Assembly: GCF_042684485.1 (NCBI RefSeq)
Contig: NZ_JBHULM010000004.1
Location: 62,001 to 126,000 of the forward strand
Length of the DNA stretch: 64,000 nucleotides
Direction of reading: 5' to 3'
From: Oceanihabitans gracilariae
GTDB taxonomy: Bacteria > Bacteroidota > Bacteroidia > Flavobacteriales > Flavobacteriaceae
The notes below the pieces were generated by a model. That model was not told where the DNA came from, searched no databases, and was given only the letters and a program-made list of their open reading frames with translations. The first letter of the stretch is position 1. Each line of letters begins with the position of its first letter. The translations under genes were made by a program, and so were the position numbers. Below, one piece after another: positions 52,509 to 61,355 of this stretch.

Positions 52509-53462
52509 TTAACTTAAAATGGTTTTTAACCAGTTTGTATAGTGATATTTTTGATAAATTTCTGAAGGAATAGGTTCATACGGAGTATTTAAAAATGTTT
52601 CCGGAATATCAATTTCTGTATCAGGTGTAATCACGTGAATATTATTAGGATTGTAAAAATCGTAAGTTTTAATATCAGCGTTTGTTGTGATTAATTTTTT
52701 TTCTAAAAAAAGGCTTTCAAAAACACGAAACGTTAGTCCGTCTTGTACACCATATTTATGAATATCTACAATAATATTGGTTTTTAGTAAGTACTCTAAT
52801 ACTTGCTTGTTGTTTTTTCTTTCTTGAATAAAATGAATAAGTTCGGATTCTATTTTTTTATCAGATTGTACTAAAAACTCATATTTTACTTGCTTCTTTT
52901 TAAAGTATGCTGCAAGTTTTTCTAAGGTGTTAAATCTAAAATCTTTAGACATAATAGTAAAAGCATCATACGTTAAAGCTGTTTTTTTATAGTCTTGATT
53001 TAAATAAATAAAGTTTGGTAAAAAAATTAAATTATAATCTTTAACATCCTTTTTTTCGTAAGAATATACTTTATCAAAAAAGGAAATTACTTCTTTTTTT
53101 CTAGTAATATTATTGATAGAATCATGATAATAAGCAATAAAGTTTTTGGTTTTACTTTTTAATATAGATAGTTGCGAATCAAAAAATAAATCAGGTCTTA
53201 CAATTAAAATATAATCGTAGGTTTTACCAGCAGTAGCTTCAATTATAGGTTGTAGCTTGTAGTAGTTTTTTAATTTGTTTTTTGTAAAAAGTTTATAGAT
53301 TGCTGCGTAGGCTTTTTCAAAAATATGCTTGTATTTATATTTTTTTAAAGACGCTATATTGTAATAATCTACGTGTTTGTATTGCGCGTTAAGTTGGTTG
53401 TGAATGCTATCATAATAACCACTTAAATCATAGGTAATAAAAAGTATTTTTTTGTCTTTCAT
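52509..53462 (-). CDS. Putative glycosyltransferase (CgeB-like)
   Basis: The 317-residue cytoplasmic protein has the two-domain outline of GT-B glycosyltransferases. The N-terminal part is KILFITYDLSGYYDSI, and the C-terminal segment (about 228-260) has DIHKYGVQDGLTFRVFESLFLEKKLITTN, which resembles the donor-binding region of CgeB and capsule transferases. A match to a named family is not certain. It lies in the envelope-glycan cluster between tsaC and the GT4 gene. Base composition is as AT-rich as its neighbours. Confidence 0.65.
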   Translation of the reverse strand: MKDKKILFITYDLSGYYDSIHNQLNAQYKHVDYYNIASLKKYKYKHIFEKAYAAIYKLFTKNKLKNYYKLQPIIEATAGKTYDYILIVRPDLFFDSQLSILKSKTKNFIAYYHDSINNITRKKEVISFFDKVYSYEKKDVKDYNLIFLPNFIYLNQDYKKTALTYDAFTIMSKDFRFNTLEKLAAYFKKKQVKYEFLVQSDKKIESELIHFIQERKNNKQVLEYLLKTNIIVDIHKYGVQDGLTFRVFESLFLEKKLITTNADIKTYDFYNPNNIHVITPDTEIDIPETFLNTPYEPIPSEIYQKYHYTNWLKTILS

Positions 53463-53538
53463 AAGTAACCAAAATATTACTTTATTTCTATTGAGTTCCT
53501 TTTTTTGTTTCCTTTAAGGGAAATGAAAAAGGAGAAAA

Positions 53539-54654
53539 TTATCTTTTATAATTATTAATTACTTCTTGTAATTCATCATACATTTTTTTAGAAATAACAT
53601 CTTTGGTAAAGTTATCTAATAAAAATTGATGTCCATTAGTGGTAAATTTATTTTGAAGCTCTTTGTCATTTAGTAATAACTCTACTTTATCTGCAAAATC
53701 TTCGGGATTACCAACTTCAGCTAAAAGGCCTGTTTCATTATCTACAATAACTTCTGGAATTCCTCCTGCATTAGCTGCTACAATAGGAACTCTACAAGCG
53801 TAAGATTCTAATAAAACACCTCCTGTAGGTTCGTTGTTTGAGGTAAACATAAACAAATCGAATTCTGGTAAAACTTGCGGAATGTCTGTTCTAAATCCAG
53901 AAAATATAATATGATCGTTTAGGTTTTTGTCGCTAACAATTTGCTTTATTTCTGCTTCTAGTTTTCCTTCTCCTATTAAGATATATTTTGCTTTTATATT
54001 GTTTCGTTTTACTAAAATTTCAACAGTATCTACCCAAGTGTAATGGTCTTTAAATCCTGAAAAAGCAGCAATATTTCCAATTATTTTATAGTCTGAAGGA
54101 ATATTATATTCTTTGTGTAATAAGCCGTTTTTTTCTTGTTTGGTAAATTTGTGTACATCTGTAACACTACCAACTACACACATTTTACTAGTGTCTTTAA
54201 CCGCATATTTTAGTACGTCTACTACAGGTTGCGATACACAGATTATTTTTTTTATGCCTTTGTAATTGTACTTCCATTTTCTAAGCATGTTAGAGTCTAC
54301 ACGTCTTATTAAGGTTCTGCATAATACTAAAGGAGCAGGAAGTTTGTAAAATAAGTGAGCTAAAACAGCCAAAGTATGTGCTTTACTATTATGAATAAAA
54401 ACCACATCAATTTTTTTGTCTTTTACAATTTGAGCCAATTGTTTAGCAAAGCCTAAATCATACTCAGACTTATAATCAAAACCAATTACTTGCATGTTTT
54501 TTTCTTTAGCAACATCATAAACAGGAGTATTGTTGGCACAAACAATATATTGATCTTCTACATAATTTTTTTCTTTAAAAGCTTCGTATAAATAAATAAT
54601 TTTTTGCTCATGACCTCTCCAAACGCCAGATGCAGTAATCTGTAATAATCTCAT
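53539..54654 (-). CDS. GT4 family glycosyltransferase
   Basis: A 371-residue GT-B retaining glycosyltransferase. The N-terminal domain has MRLLQITASGVWRGHEQKII and the C-terminal donor site has DLFMFTSNNEPTGGVLLESYACRVPIVAANAGGIPEVI (the E-x7-E-like pattern and GG motif). A longer frame begins at 54696, but that extension is hydrophobic and unlike the family, so the ATG at 54654 is chosen. It probably adds a sugar to lipopolysaccharide core or O-antigen. It diverges from the kinase gene at 54754. Confidence 0.9.
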   Translation of the reverse strand: MRLLQITASGVWRGHEQKIIYLYEAFKEKNYVEDQYIVCANNTPVYDVAKEKNMQVIGFDYKSEYDLGFAKQLAQIVKDKKIDVVFIHNSKAHTLAVLAHLFYKLPAPLVLCRTLIRRVDSNMLRKWKYNYKGIKKIICVSQPVVDVLKYAVKDTSKMCVVGSVTDVHKFTKQEKNGLLHKEYNIPSDYKIIGNIAAFSGFKDHYTWVDTVEILVKRNNIKAKYILIGEGKLEAEIKQIVSDKNLNDHIIFSGFRTDIPQVLPEFDLFMFTSNNEPTGGVLLESYACRVPIVAANAGGIPEVIVDNETGLLAEVGNPEDFADKVELLLNDKELQNKFTTNGHQFLLDNFTKDVISKKMYDELQEVINNYKR

Positions 54655-54753
54655 AGTTGTTTTCAATAGTATAGTGTACAAAGTAATTAAAAACATTTAA
54701 TAACCGCTTTGTTTTTTTAGATTAATAACCTGTAAAATTTGTAATATTGCAAG

Positions 54754-55512
54754 ATGCAAACGGTATATCAAGACAGCTATAAAAAGCACCAAGAAAAATT
54801 AGACCATTTCATTAATAATTTTAATGATTTAGGAGAGCAATTTGGTAAAGCAGATAGAAATGCTATTAAATTATTTGATTTAGAAGGTGAAACGATTAAT
54901 ATTAAATCGTTTAAAGTGCCAAATATAGTAAATCAAATAGCTTATAAGTTTTTTAGAAAAAGCAAAGCACAGCGTTCTTTTGAGTATGCTTCTAAGCTTA
55001 AAGATTTAGGTATTGGTACACCAAAACCCATAGCATATTATGAGTTTACTACGCCGTTTTTGTTTAAAAAGAGCTTTTATATTAGCGAGCATTTAGACTG
55101 CGATTTAACTTATAGAGAACTTACACGAGATTTAAATTATCCAGATCACGAGGCTATATTGAGAGCTTTTACTAGGTTTACTTATAAATTACATGAAAGT
55201 AATATTAACTTTTTAGACCACTCTCCAGGAAATACCTTAATTAAAAAAGTAGGAGACAAGTATGCGTTTTATTTGGTGGATTTAAATAGAATGGAATTTA
55301 AACCTATGTCTTTTGAAACTAGAATAAAAAACTTTGCTAGACTTACAGTACATCAATCTATTGTTGAAACCATGAGTGATGAATATGCAAAAGTTTCTGG
55401 TGAAGACTATAACAAAGTCTTTGAGTTAATGTGGAAAGAAACCGAAGCTTTTCAAGATAAGTTTAAGCGCAAAAAGCGTTTGAAAAAGAAGTTGAAATTC
55501 TGGAAAAAGTAA
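54754..55512 (+). CDS. Kdo/lipopolysaccharide-kinase-like protein
   Basis: The 252-residue protein kinase-like fold belongs to the InaA/WaaP/KdkA group, which phosphorylates Kdo or heptose of the LPS core. The catalytic loop is NFLDHSPGNTL (about residues 149-159) with the HxDxxxxN pattern in the form DHSPGN, and the metal-binding Asp is in LVDLNRMEF. The end is highly basic (KFKRKKRLKKKLKFWKK), as in membrane-associated sugar kinases. It is the only plus-strand gene in the cluster. Confidence 0.8.
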   Translation: MQTVYQDSYKKHQEKLDHFINNFNDLGEQFGKADRNAIKLFDLEGETINIKSFKVPNIVNQIAYKFFRKSKAQRSFEYASKLKDLGIGTPKPIAYYEFTTPFLFKKSFYISEHLDCDLTYRELTRDLNYPDHEAILRAFTRFTYKLHESNINFLDHSPGNTLIKKVGDKYAFYLVDLNRMEFKPMSFETRIKNFARLTVHQSIVETMSDEYAKVSGEDYNKVFELMWKETEAFQDKFKRKKRLKKKLKFWKK

Positions 55513-55529
55513 TATTAAAGAGAAAAGAG

Positions 55530-56285
55530 CTATTCTCTTCCTCTGCGTAATAACCAAAGTTTTAAATAGCGCATAAACACTACATAGGCTTGTATGGTAC
55601 CAATGGTAAAACCTACAAGACCATCTCTAAAACCGCTTTGCAATATATAATGTTTAAAAAAGCCGTAAAAAGGCTTAATTACAAAATGATAAGGTGTCAG
55701 TTTGCCTGTTTTTTTGTCGTAGTCTTTAGCTTGCCACCACGCATAACGATTCATTTTTTCTAAATACTTATCAAAAGTAATATAGGTATTGTGGTAAAAC
55801 TTGTTTTTTAATTTACCAACAGTACCATCTACCTTAATTTCTGCATGCACATGTTTGTCTTCGTATGTACAAAAATCGCGTTTAAAAAGACGAATTACCT
55901 TATCGTTTCGCCATCCACTATAATGCACACGTTCTCCCATAAAATGGTTCATTCTACCAATCCAATAAGCAGTATGTTCTATTTCAGGTTGCTTTAATAA
56001 AGCTTGTATTTCTTCTTTTAATTCTGGTGTAACACGCTCATCTGCATCTACTAGTAAAATCCATTCGTGTTTTGCTTGCGGAATGGCCCAATTTTTTTGC
56101 GATGCCGAATATTGGTACTCACGTTTAATTACTTTGGTTGCTAATTCTTGTGCTTTTTCAAAAGTACCATCTGTACTTAAGCTGTCTACAACTAGAATTT
56201 CATCCGCAAAACTTACAGAGGCAATAACAGCTTCTATATTATGAATTTCATTTCCCGTAGGAATAATAGCAGTGAGTTTATGCAT
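55530..56285 (-). CDS. GT2 family glycosyltransferase (WaaE/KdtX-like)
   Basis: A 251-residue GT-A transferase with ILVVDSLSTDGTFEKA (nucleotide-sugar site), ILLVDADERVTPELK (DxD-like) and the HAEIKVDG and WWQAKDYDKKTGK segments typical of the WaaE group, which transfers glucose or a related sugar to LPS core heptose. It ends with one or two membrane-associated hydrophobic stretches. Its start overlaps the stop of the next gene by 8 nt (ATGCATAA), so the two are translationally coupled. Confidence 0.88.
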   Translation of the reverse strand: MHKLTAIIPTGNEIHNIEAVIASVSFADEILVVDSLSTDGTFEKAQELATKVIKREYQYSASQKNWAIPQAKHEWILLVDADERVTPELKEEIQALLKQPEIEHTAYWIGRMNHFMGERVHYSGWRNDKVIRLFKRDFCTYEDKHVHAEIKVDGTVGKLKNKFYHNTYITFDKYLEKMNRYAWWQAKDYDKKTGKLTPYHFVIKPFYGFFKHYILQSGFRDGLVGFTIGTIQAYVVFMRYLKLWLLRRGRE

Positions 56286-57360
56286 TGGTTTTAGGTAACG
56301 TATATGCTTGGTTATAGCTTTTTAAAGTAAAGTAATTTAAGCGTTTTCGCATTTTATACTTTCGTATCAAATTTAAGGGTTTTTGTTTTAAATGGCTTTT
56401 ATCTTTATGTAAAAAAGAAATAGTAGCATCTATAACACGTTTGCTTGATTTTCCGTCAAAATAAGGATGTAAGTCAAGTATAAAGTTTTCTATATTTTGT
56501 AACAAGCTTTCTGGATATAATAAGGCTTCTTGAAAAGCTTTTTCTAATTCTTCTGCTTGATGTACGTGTAGTAAGTAGTTGTGATTAAAAGTATGATTAA
56601 AGGTAACTATAGGCTTTTTTTGCAATAAAAATTCTTGAATAGCAGAGGTAGTATCTGCAAACATAATATCTGCTTGTTTGTAAAGCGGAATTAAATCTGT
56701 GGTATTATAAAATTTAAAGTTGGCATTGTTTATAGATTTCCATTTACTAACAATAGCTTCTGGTAATTTTGGGTGCAATACCATTATAAAATTAAAAGTT
56801 CCTGCAGTAGATAGCCTTTTAATTTCTTGAAAAACCGAATCTTTATACGCTAAACTTAAACTTTCTGTAAAAGTAGAAGCTATCATAATAGTATGATTTT
56901 TTTCTCTTTTTTCAATAGGAAATAAAGGGTCTACTTTGCTCCATCCTGTTTCTACAACTTCAAAATAAGGATGTTTTTTTTGTTGCGCTAGAAAACCTTT
57001 TGTGGTAGATGGACCTTGTGTGCAATACAAATCAAAAAAACCACGAAGTCTAAAATGGCTAAACGTATTTTTTTTTGAAGGTCTTTTTTGAGCATTAAAA
57101 CCATGAAAAATTTGCACTTTTAATCCTGTAATAAAATCAGGAACACTATCTGTTGCTGTTAATACCACATCTGGTTTGTAATCTAAAACCTCTTGTATGG
57201 TCTGTAAAGCATTGTTTTTTTGTTGTATTGCTTTTTTTCCGTCTTCAATATCTGCAAACCACTTTACGGTATAACCACGTTGGGTAATTTCAGTTTCTAA
57301 AGGCGTACCAATTGGTAGTGCATAACTGTACGATATATAAATTAAAAATTTATAATTCAT
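56278..57360 (-). CDS. CDP-glycerol glycerophosphotransferase-like protein
   Basis: The 360-residue GT-B type protein has the C-terminal domain layout of the TagF/CDP-glycerol glycerophosphotransferase family: VQIFHGFNAQKRPSKK (about 80-95), FDLYCTQGPSTT, GWSKVDPLFP, and ADIMFADTTSAIQEFLLQKKPIVTFNH (about 235-261). In Gram-negatives such enzymes add polyol-phosphate or sugars to surface glycans. The donor is unknown. Neighbours: 2 bp after the GT9 gene and overlapping the GT2 gene, so the three form a tight operon. Confidence 0.8.
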   Translation of the reverse strand: MNYKFLIYISYSYALPIGTPLETEITQRGYTVKWFADIEDGKKAIQQKNNALQTIQEVLDYKPDVVLTATDSVPDFITGLKVQIFHGFNAQKRPSKKNTFSHFRLRGFFDLYCTQGPSTTKGFLAQQKKHPYFEVVETGWSKVDPLFPIEKREKNHTIMIASTFTESLSLAYKDSVFQEIKRLSTAGTFNFIMVLHPKLPEAIVSKWKSINNANFKFYNTTDLIPLYKQADIMFADTTSAIQEFLLQKKPIVTFNHTFNHNYLLHVHQAEELEKAFQEALLYPESLLQNIENFILDLHPYFDGKSSKRVIDATISFLHKDKSHLKQKPLNLIRKYKMRKRLNYFTLKSYNQAYTLPKTNA

Positions 57361-57362
57361 GA

Positions 57363-58415
57363 TTATAAGGTACTTAAAAAGTTTTTAAGTTCTGGTTTTA
57401 TAAATTCTGGTTTTAGTTTTAGGTAATACGTTTCAGGATCTTTTTTAGCTTCCGTTTTATCGGTTTCATTATATGCTATATAATCCGATAGGTGAATAGC
57501 TACATTGTTTCCAGGTTCGTTTTCACTAAACCAATTCGCTTTGTTTAAATAAGGCGAAAAAATAGTAAAGGTAGGAATGTTTAGAGCCTTTGCCATATTA
57601 TTTGCTCCACCTTCATTTCCTATTAAAGCATCGCATTGTTGTGTTATGGCTAAAAATGCTCTTAAACTTTTACCAAAGACATCAAAATAAATATGTTTTT
57701 GGGTTTTTGCTAAGCAATAGTCATAGATTTCTTTAGCTTCTTCTTTCTGTTTAGGTATGTAATTAAACAGTATTTGTGCGTCCTTATTATTTTCAACTAA
57801 GCTGTCTAATAAAGCAGCCATGTATTTTGCAGGATAGGTTTTAATAGCACTACTACCTAAAACGCTAATCATAAACAAAGGTTTGTTACTTTGTATGTTG
57901 GCAGTTTCTAAATACTTTTTAGCAGTAGTAATTTCTTCTGGTTTTAAATAAATTTTAGGAACAATATTTTGAAACGAAATAGCTAATGGTTCTAGAAGTT
58001 TTAATCTATTCTCAATAGCTAAACTAGCATGGTTTTCTGGTTTTTTTAATCGCTTAATAGGATGCGTAAAAACAAAAGAAGTATGTTTTTTATAGTATGC
58101 TATTTTTGTTTTTGCATGAGTAAAGTAACTAATAAGTGTACTGCTTAATTTGCCATACACATCAATAACCACATCGTATTTTTCTTTTTTTAGTGATTTT
58201 AAGAAACGGTAAAATGCCATTTTACTCTTTTCTATTTCAGGAGTAAAAAATACAAAGTTATCTATAAAAGGGTTGTTTTCTACAACAGGATAGGTATGAG
58301 AGTTAATAAGATAATCTAGTTGTGCATCAGGATATTTTGTGCGTAATGCTTCAAACAGAATACTGCTTGTAAGTACGTCTCCAATCATTTTTTGTTGCAC
58401 AACTAGTATCTTCAA
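57363..58415 (-). CDS. GT9 family glycosyltransferase (heptosyltransferase-like)
   Basis: A 350-residue GT-B enzyme of the ADP-heptose:LPS heptosyltransferase family. The start MKILVVQQKMIGDVLTSS is the family's conserved N-terminus (nucleotide-sugar loop), and GNEGGANNMAKALNIPTFTIFSP (about 260-282) is its donor-binding signature (the usual D/N-S-G-x-x-H replaced by N-E-G-G-A-N). It adds heptose-like sugars to the inner LPS core. It heads the three-gene operon leading to the GT2 gene. Confidence 0.88.
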   Translation of the reverse strand: MKILVVQQKMIGDVLTSSILFEALRTKYPDAQLDYLINSHTYPVVENNPFIDNFVFFTPEIEKSKMAFYRFLKSLKKEKYDVVIDVYGKLSSTLISYFTHAKTKIAYYKKHTSFVFTHPIKRLKKPENHASLAIENRLKLLEPLAISFQNIVPKIYLKPEEITTAKKYLETANIQSNKPLFMISVLGSSAIKTYPAKYMAALLDSLVENNKDAQILFNYIPKQKEEAKEIYDYCLAKTQKHIYFDVFGKSLRAFLAITQQCDALIGNEGGANNMAKALNIPTFTIFSPYLNKANWFSENEPGNNVAIHLSDYIAYNETDKTEAKKDPETYYLKLKPEFIKPELKNFLSTL

Positions 58416-58480
58416 ACTCTAAGCGTTATTTTATTATTCATTAAGCAGGAGTAATTACTGCTACTGTACATTGCTAATTT

Positions 58481-59296
58481 TTAAACAGCTACATCATATT
58501 CACGTAATGCATCGTTTAAAGATGTTTTTTTATCTGTACTTTCTTTACGTTTTCCTATAATTAATGCACAAGGTACTTGAAACTCACCAGCGGCAAACTT
58601 TTTAGTGTAACTACCAGGAATTACTACAGAACGAGAAGGTACAATACCTTTCATTTCTACAGGTTCATCTCCAGTAACATCTATAATTTTAGTACTCATG
58701 GTTAATACCACATTAGCACCTAGAACGGCTTCTTTTTCTACGCGAACACCTTCTACAACAATACAACGAGAGCCTATAAATGCTCCATCTTCAATAATCA
58801 CAGGAGCAGCTTGTAAAGGTTCTAAAACACCACCAATACCAACACCTCCAGAAAGATGTACGTTTTTACCAATTTGTGCACAACTACCAACAGTAGCCCA
58901 AGTATCTACCATAGTACCTTCATCTACATATGCACCTATATTTACGTAACTAGGCATTAGTATAGTACCTGCAGAAATATAAGCACCATGTCTTGCTACT
59001 GCATTTGGTACCACACGAATTCCTTTTTCAGCATATCCTGTTTTTAACGGAATTTTATCGTGATACTCAAAAATACCAACTTCAAGCGTTTCCATTTTTT
59101 GAATTGGGAAATATAAAACCACAGCTTTTTTCACCCATTCGTTTACTTGCCAACCATCATTTGTAGGTTCTGCTACACGTAGTTTTCCTAAGTCTAATAA
59201 ATTTACAACTTCTTTAATAGCTGTAATGGTTTGCTGCTCTTTTAATAAGTCTCTATTTTCCCAAGCTTGTTCTATGAGCTGTTGTAATTCTTTCAT
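58481..59296 (-). CDS. dapD: Tetrahydrodipicolinate N-succinyltransferase
   Basis: A 271-residue left-handed beta-helix enzyme (trimeric) of the succinylase branch of lysine/diaminopimelate synthesis. The helical N-terminal domain is followed by hexapeptide repeats (IGAYVDEGTMVDTWATVGSCAQIGKNVHL.. region, about 120-200) with the GGVGIGGVLEP and GSRCIVVEGV motifs of the family. lysA of the same pathway is at 19464. It is the last gene of the run of same-strand genes, separated from the GT9 gene by 65 bp. Confidence 0.95.
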   Translation of the reverse strand: MKELQQLIEQAWENRDLLKEQQTITAIKEVVNLLDLGKLRVAEPTNDGWQVNEWVKKAVVLYFPIQKMETLEVGIFEYHDKIPLKTGYAEKGIRVVPNAVARHGAYISAGTILMPSYVNIGAYVDEGTMVDTWATVGSCAQIGKNVHLSGGVGIGGVLEPLQAAPVIIEDGAFIGSRCIVVEGVRVEKEAVLGANVVLTMSTKIIDVTGDEPVEMKGIVPSRSVVIPGSYTKKFAAGEFQVPCALIIGKRKESTDKKTSLNDALREYDVAV

Positions 59297-59437
59297 CGCA
59301 ATTTTTTGTTTTTGTTTCTACAAAAGCAGAAAGCTTATTTTATCTTTTTTATAGATGCAAAGATAAATCTATAATTGAATAAAGTAAATGGTTACCTAAA
59401 AAATATAAGATAGCTATTAAAGCTTAAAAATTAAGTT

Positions 59438-59445
59438 TAAATTTG
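59438..59445 (+). promoter_or_regulatory. -7 box of ruvX
   Basis: TAAATTTG (TAnnTTTG) ends only 5 nt before the ruvX ATG, so transcription would start at or next to the start codon and the mRNA would be leaderless or nearly so. Confidence 0.45.
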
Positions 59446-59450
59446 CAGCA

Positions 59451-59861
59451 ATGAAAAGAATATTAGCATTAGACTTTGGTACTAAAAGAACAGGAATTGC
59501 TGTAACCGATGAGTTACAGATTATTGCTTCTGGTTTAACCACAGTAAATACCAAAGAATTAATTCCTTTTTTAAAGGATTATTTTGAAAAAGAACAAGTA
59601 GCATTAGTAGTTGTTGGTGAGCCAAAACAAATGAATAATGAGGCGTCTGAAAGTGAAGCTGCTATTCAAGGTTTTATTAAAAAATTCACCATTGCTTTTC
59701 CTGAAATGCCAATGCATCGTGTAGATGAGCGTTTTACTTCTAAAATGGCGTTTCAAACTATGATAGATTCTGGCTTATCTAAAAAGCAACGTAAAAATAA
59801 AGCACTAGTAGATGAGATTAGTGCAACCATTATTCTTCAAAGTTATTTGTACTCTAAATAG
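59451..59861 (+). CDS. ruvX: Holliday junction resolvase-like protein RuvX (YqgF)
   Basis: A 136-residue RNase H-fold nuclease involved in rRNA maturation and proposed in Holliday junction cleavage. Catalytic acids are visible as ILALDFGTKRTGIA (Asp at about residue 7), VVVGEPKQMN, VDERFTSK (Glu) and DEISATIIL (Asp). It lies 151 bp upstream of a T9SS type A gene and diverges from dapD, with a -7 box very close to its start. Confidence 0.92.
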   Translation: MKRILALDFGTKRTGIAVTDELQIIASGLTTVNTKELIPFLKDYFEKEQVALVVVGEPKQMNNEASESEAAIQGFIKKFTIAFPEMPMHRVDERFTSKMAFQTMIDSGLSKKQRKNKALVDEISATIILQSYLYSK

Positions 59862-59962
59862 TTTTTTTGCTTTTAGTATTTGAAATTAAGGTAATTAGTC
59901 GTTAAAATATGTAGTAAAATTCCTCACAACGAGAATTTATGTACATTGGTCTAATAATTAAC

Positions 59963-59999
59963 GGGTTATATAATTGTACGACTATATTTGTTATAACCC
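59963..59999 (+). promoter_or_regulatory. Promoter of the small T9SS gene inside an inverted repeat
   Basis: TATATTTG at 59983-59990 (TAnnTTTG) is flanked by GGGTTATA (59963-59970) and TATAACCC (59992-59999). The 8-bp arms straddle the -7 element, suggesting an operator. Confidence 0.4.
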
Positions 60000-60012
60000 A
60001 AATATATAAAAT

Positions 60013-60594
60013 ATGAAAAATCACTACTTTGCAATGCTAGTGTTAGCATTATTCTCGTTCACACAAATTCAAGCACAATTTTGTCCTCCAACAGGATATA
60101 TTCAAGATTCCGATTTGTTTTTTATTTATGAAGCAGGAACTTCTAACTGTGCAGATAGACCAACAACAGTAAGCGTTGGCTCTTCTGTTTTTACACAATA
60201 TATTTGTGAAGATCAGTTGTCTATATATGAGTTAACTTCAGGAGCTCCATTAGCAGAAACCACTAATGTAGCAGTAGATTTCGGGTTTTCAATTTGTGAA
60301 TATGCAAACAACGGAACTTTATCTGCTGAAGATTTTGACATTCTATTTAAATCTTTAGTAAAAGTGTATCCTAACCCTGTAACTACAGATAGTAATTTAA
60401 ATATAAACTTAGGCATTAATACCTCTGTAAAAGTAGAGTTGTATAACGTTACAGGTAAAAAAATGTTAAGCACAGCAACTTCTAATTTAAATACTGTAAG
60501 TGTAGATGTATCTCATTTAGAAAACGGTATTTATATTGCTCAAATTATAACAGATTTAGCTACAATAACAAGAAAAGTAATTGTGTTACACTAA
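60013..60594 (+). CDS. Small T9SS type A sorting domain protein
   Basis: The 193-residue protein has a signal peptide (cleavage near IQA-QF), a cysteine-containing N-terminal region (CPPTGY, NCADRP, YICEDQ, SICEYA; four Cys that could form two disulfides) and a type A C-terminal sorting domain (about 118-193: LVKVYPNPVTTDSNLNI, VKVELYNVTGKKM, LENGIYIAQI, RKVIVLH). With only about 90 residues before the sorting domain it is one of the smaller T9SS cargoes. The role is unknown. Confidence 0.85.
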   Translation: MKNHYFAMLVLALFSFTQIQAQFCPPTGYIQDSDLFFIYEAGTSNCADRPTTVSVGSSVFTQYICEDQLSIYELTSGAPLAETTNVAVDFGFSICEYANNGTLSAEDFDILFKSLVKVYPNPVTTDSNLNINLGINTSVKVELYNVTGKKMLSTATSNLNTVSVDVSHLENGIYIAQIITDLATITRKVIVLH

Positions 60595-60616
60595 ACATAG
60601 TATAATATATATAAAG

Positions 60617-60645
60617 AACTCCTTAATTTTTAAGGAGTTTTTTTA
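60617..60645 (+). terminator. Terminator of the small T9SS gene
   Basis: Stem AACTCCTTA (60617-60625) with TAAGGAGTT (60631-60639), then seven T in all. Confidence 0.9.
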
Positions 60646-60677
60646 TGCTTTTTAGCCAACAAATTAACTAAGTATTG

Positions 60678-60685
60678 TATTTTTG
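60678..60685 (+). promoter_or_regulatory. -7 box of def
   Basis: TATTTTTG (TAnnTTTG), 23 nt before the def ATG, right after the preceding terminator. Confidence 0.5.
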
Positions 60686-60708
60686 CATGAAATCATTTAA
60701 AATACCAC

Positions 60709-61299
60709 ATGATATTACCTATTGTAGCTTATGGAGATCCTGTTTTAAAAAAAGTAGGAGCAGACATTACTAAAGATTACCCTAAACTAGACGAGCTAAT
60801 TGCAAATATGTACGAAACTATGTATGGCGCTTTCGGTCTTGGTTTAGCAGCACCACAAATTGGATTGCCAATACGTTTGTTTATAGTTGATGCAGAACCT
60901 TTTGCAGAAGATGATACGTACACAAAAGAAGAGCAAGAAGCTTTTAAAGGATTTAAAAAAACCTTTATTAATGCTAGAATTTTAGATGAAAAAGGAGACG
61001 AATGGCCTTTTAGCGAAGGATGCTTAAGCATTCCAGATGTAAGAGAAGATGTCTTTAGAAAACCTGAAATTACCATTGAATATTTTGATGAAAATTTCAA
61101 AAAACATACCGAAACCTATGATGGTTTAATTGCTAGAGTGATACAACATGAGTATGACCATATTGAAGGTATATTGTTTACAGATAAACTATCTTCTTTA
61201 AAAAAGCGTTTAATTAAGGGTAAACTAGCTAACATATCTAAAGGAAAAATTAACATTGATTATAAAATGCGTTTTCCTAACCAAAAAAAGAAACGATAA
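60709..61299 (+). CDS. def: Peptide deformylase
   Basis: A 196-residue metalloenzyme that removes the formyl group from the N-terminal methionine of new proteins. Its three motifs are present: GLGLAAPQIG (about residues 43-52), EGCLSIP (about 103-109) and QHEYDHIEG (about 145-153; two His zinc/iron ligands and catalytic Glu). The C-terminal tail is basic (MRFPNQKKKR). It is followed after 56 bp by the DUF5606 gene, probably in the same transcript. Confidence 0.95.
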   Translation: MILPIVAYGDPVLKKVGADITKDYPKLDELIANMYETMYGAFGLGLAAPQIGLPIRLFIVDAEPFAEDDTYTKEEQEAFKGFKKTFINARILDEKGDEWPFSEGCLSIPDVREDVFRKPEITIEYFDENFKKHTETYDGLIARVIQHEYDHIEGILFTDKLSSLKKRLIKGKLANISKGKINIDYKMRFPNQKKKR

Positions 61300-61355
61300 A
61301 ATTTGTTTAGCAATTGCAAACACTAGATATTTGCCTTCTTTAAAAAAATAAGTAT

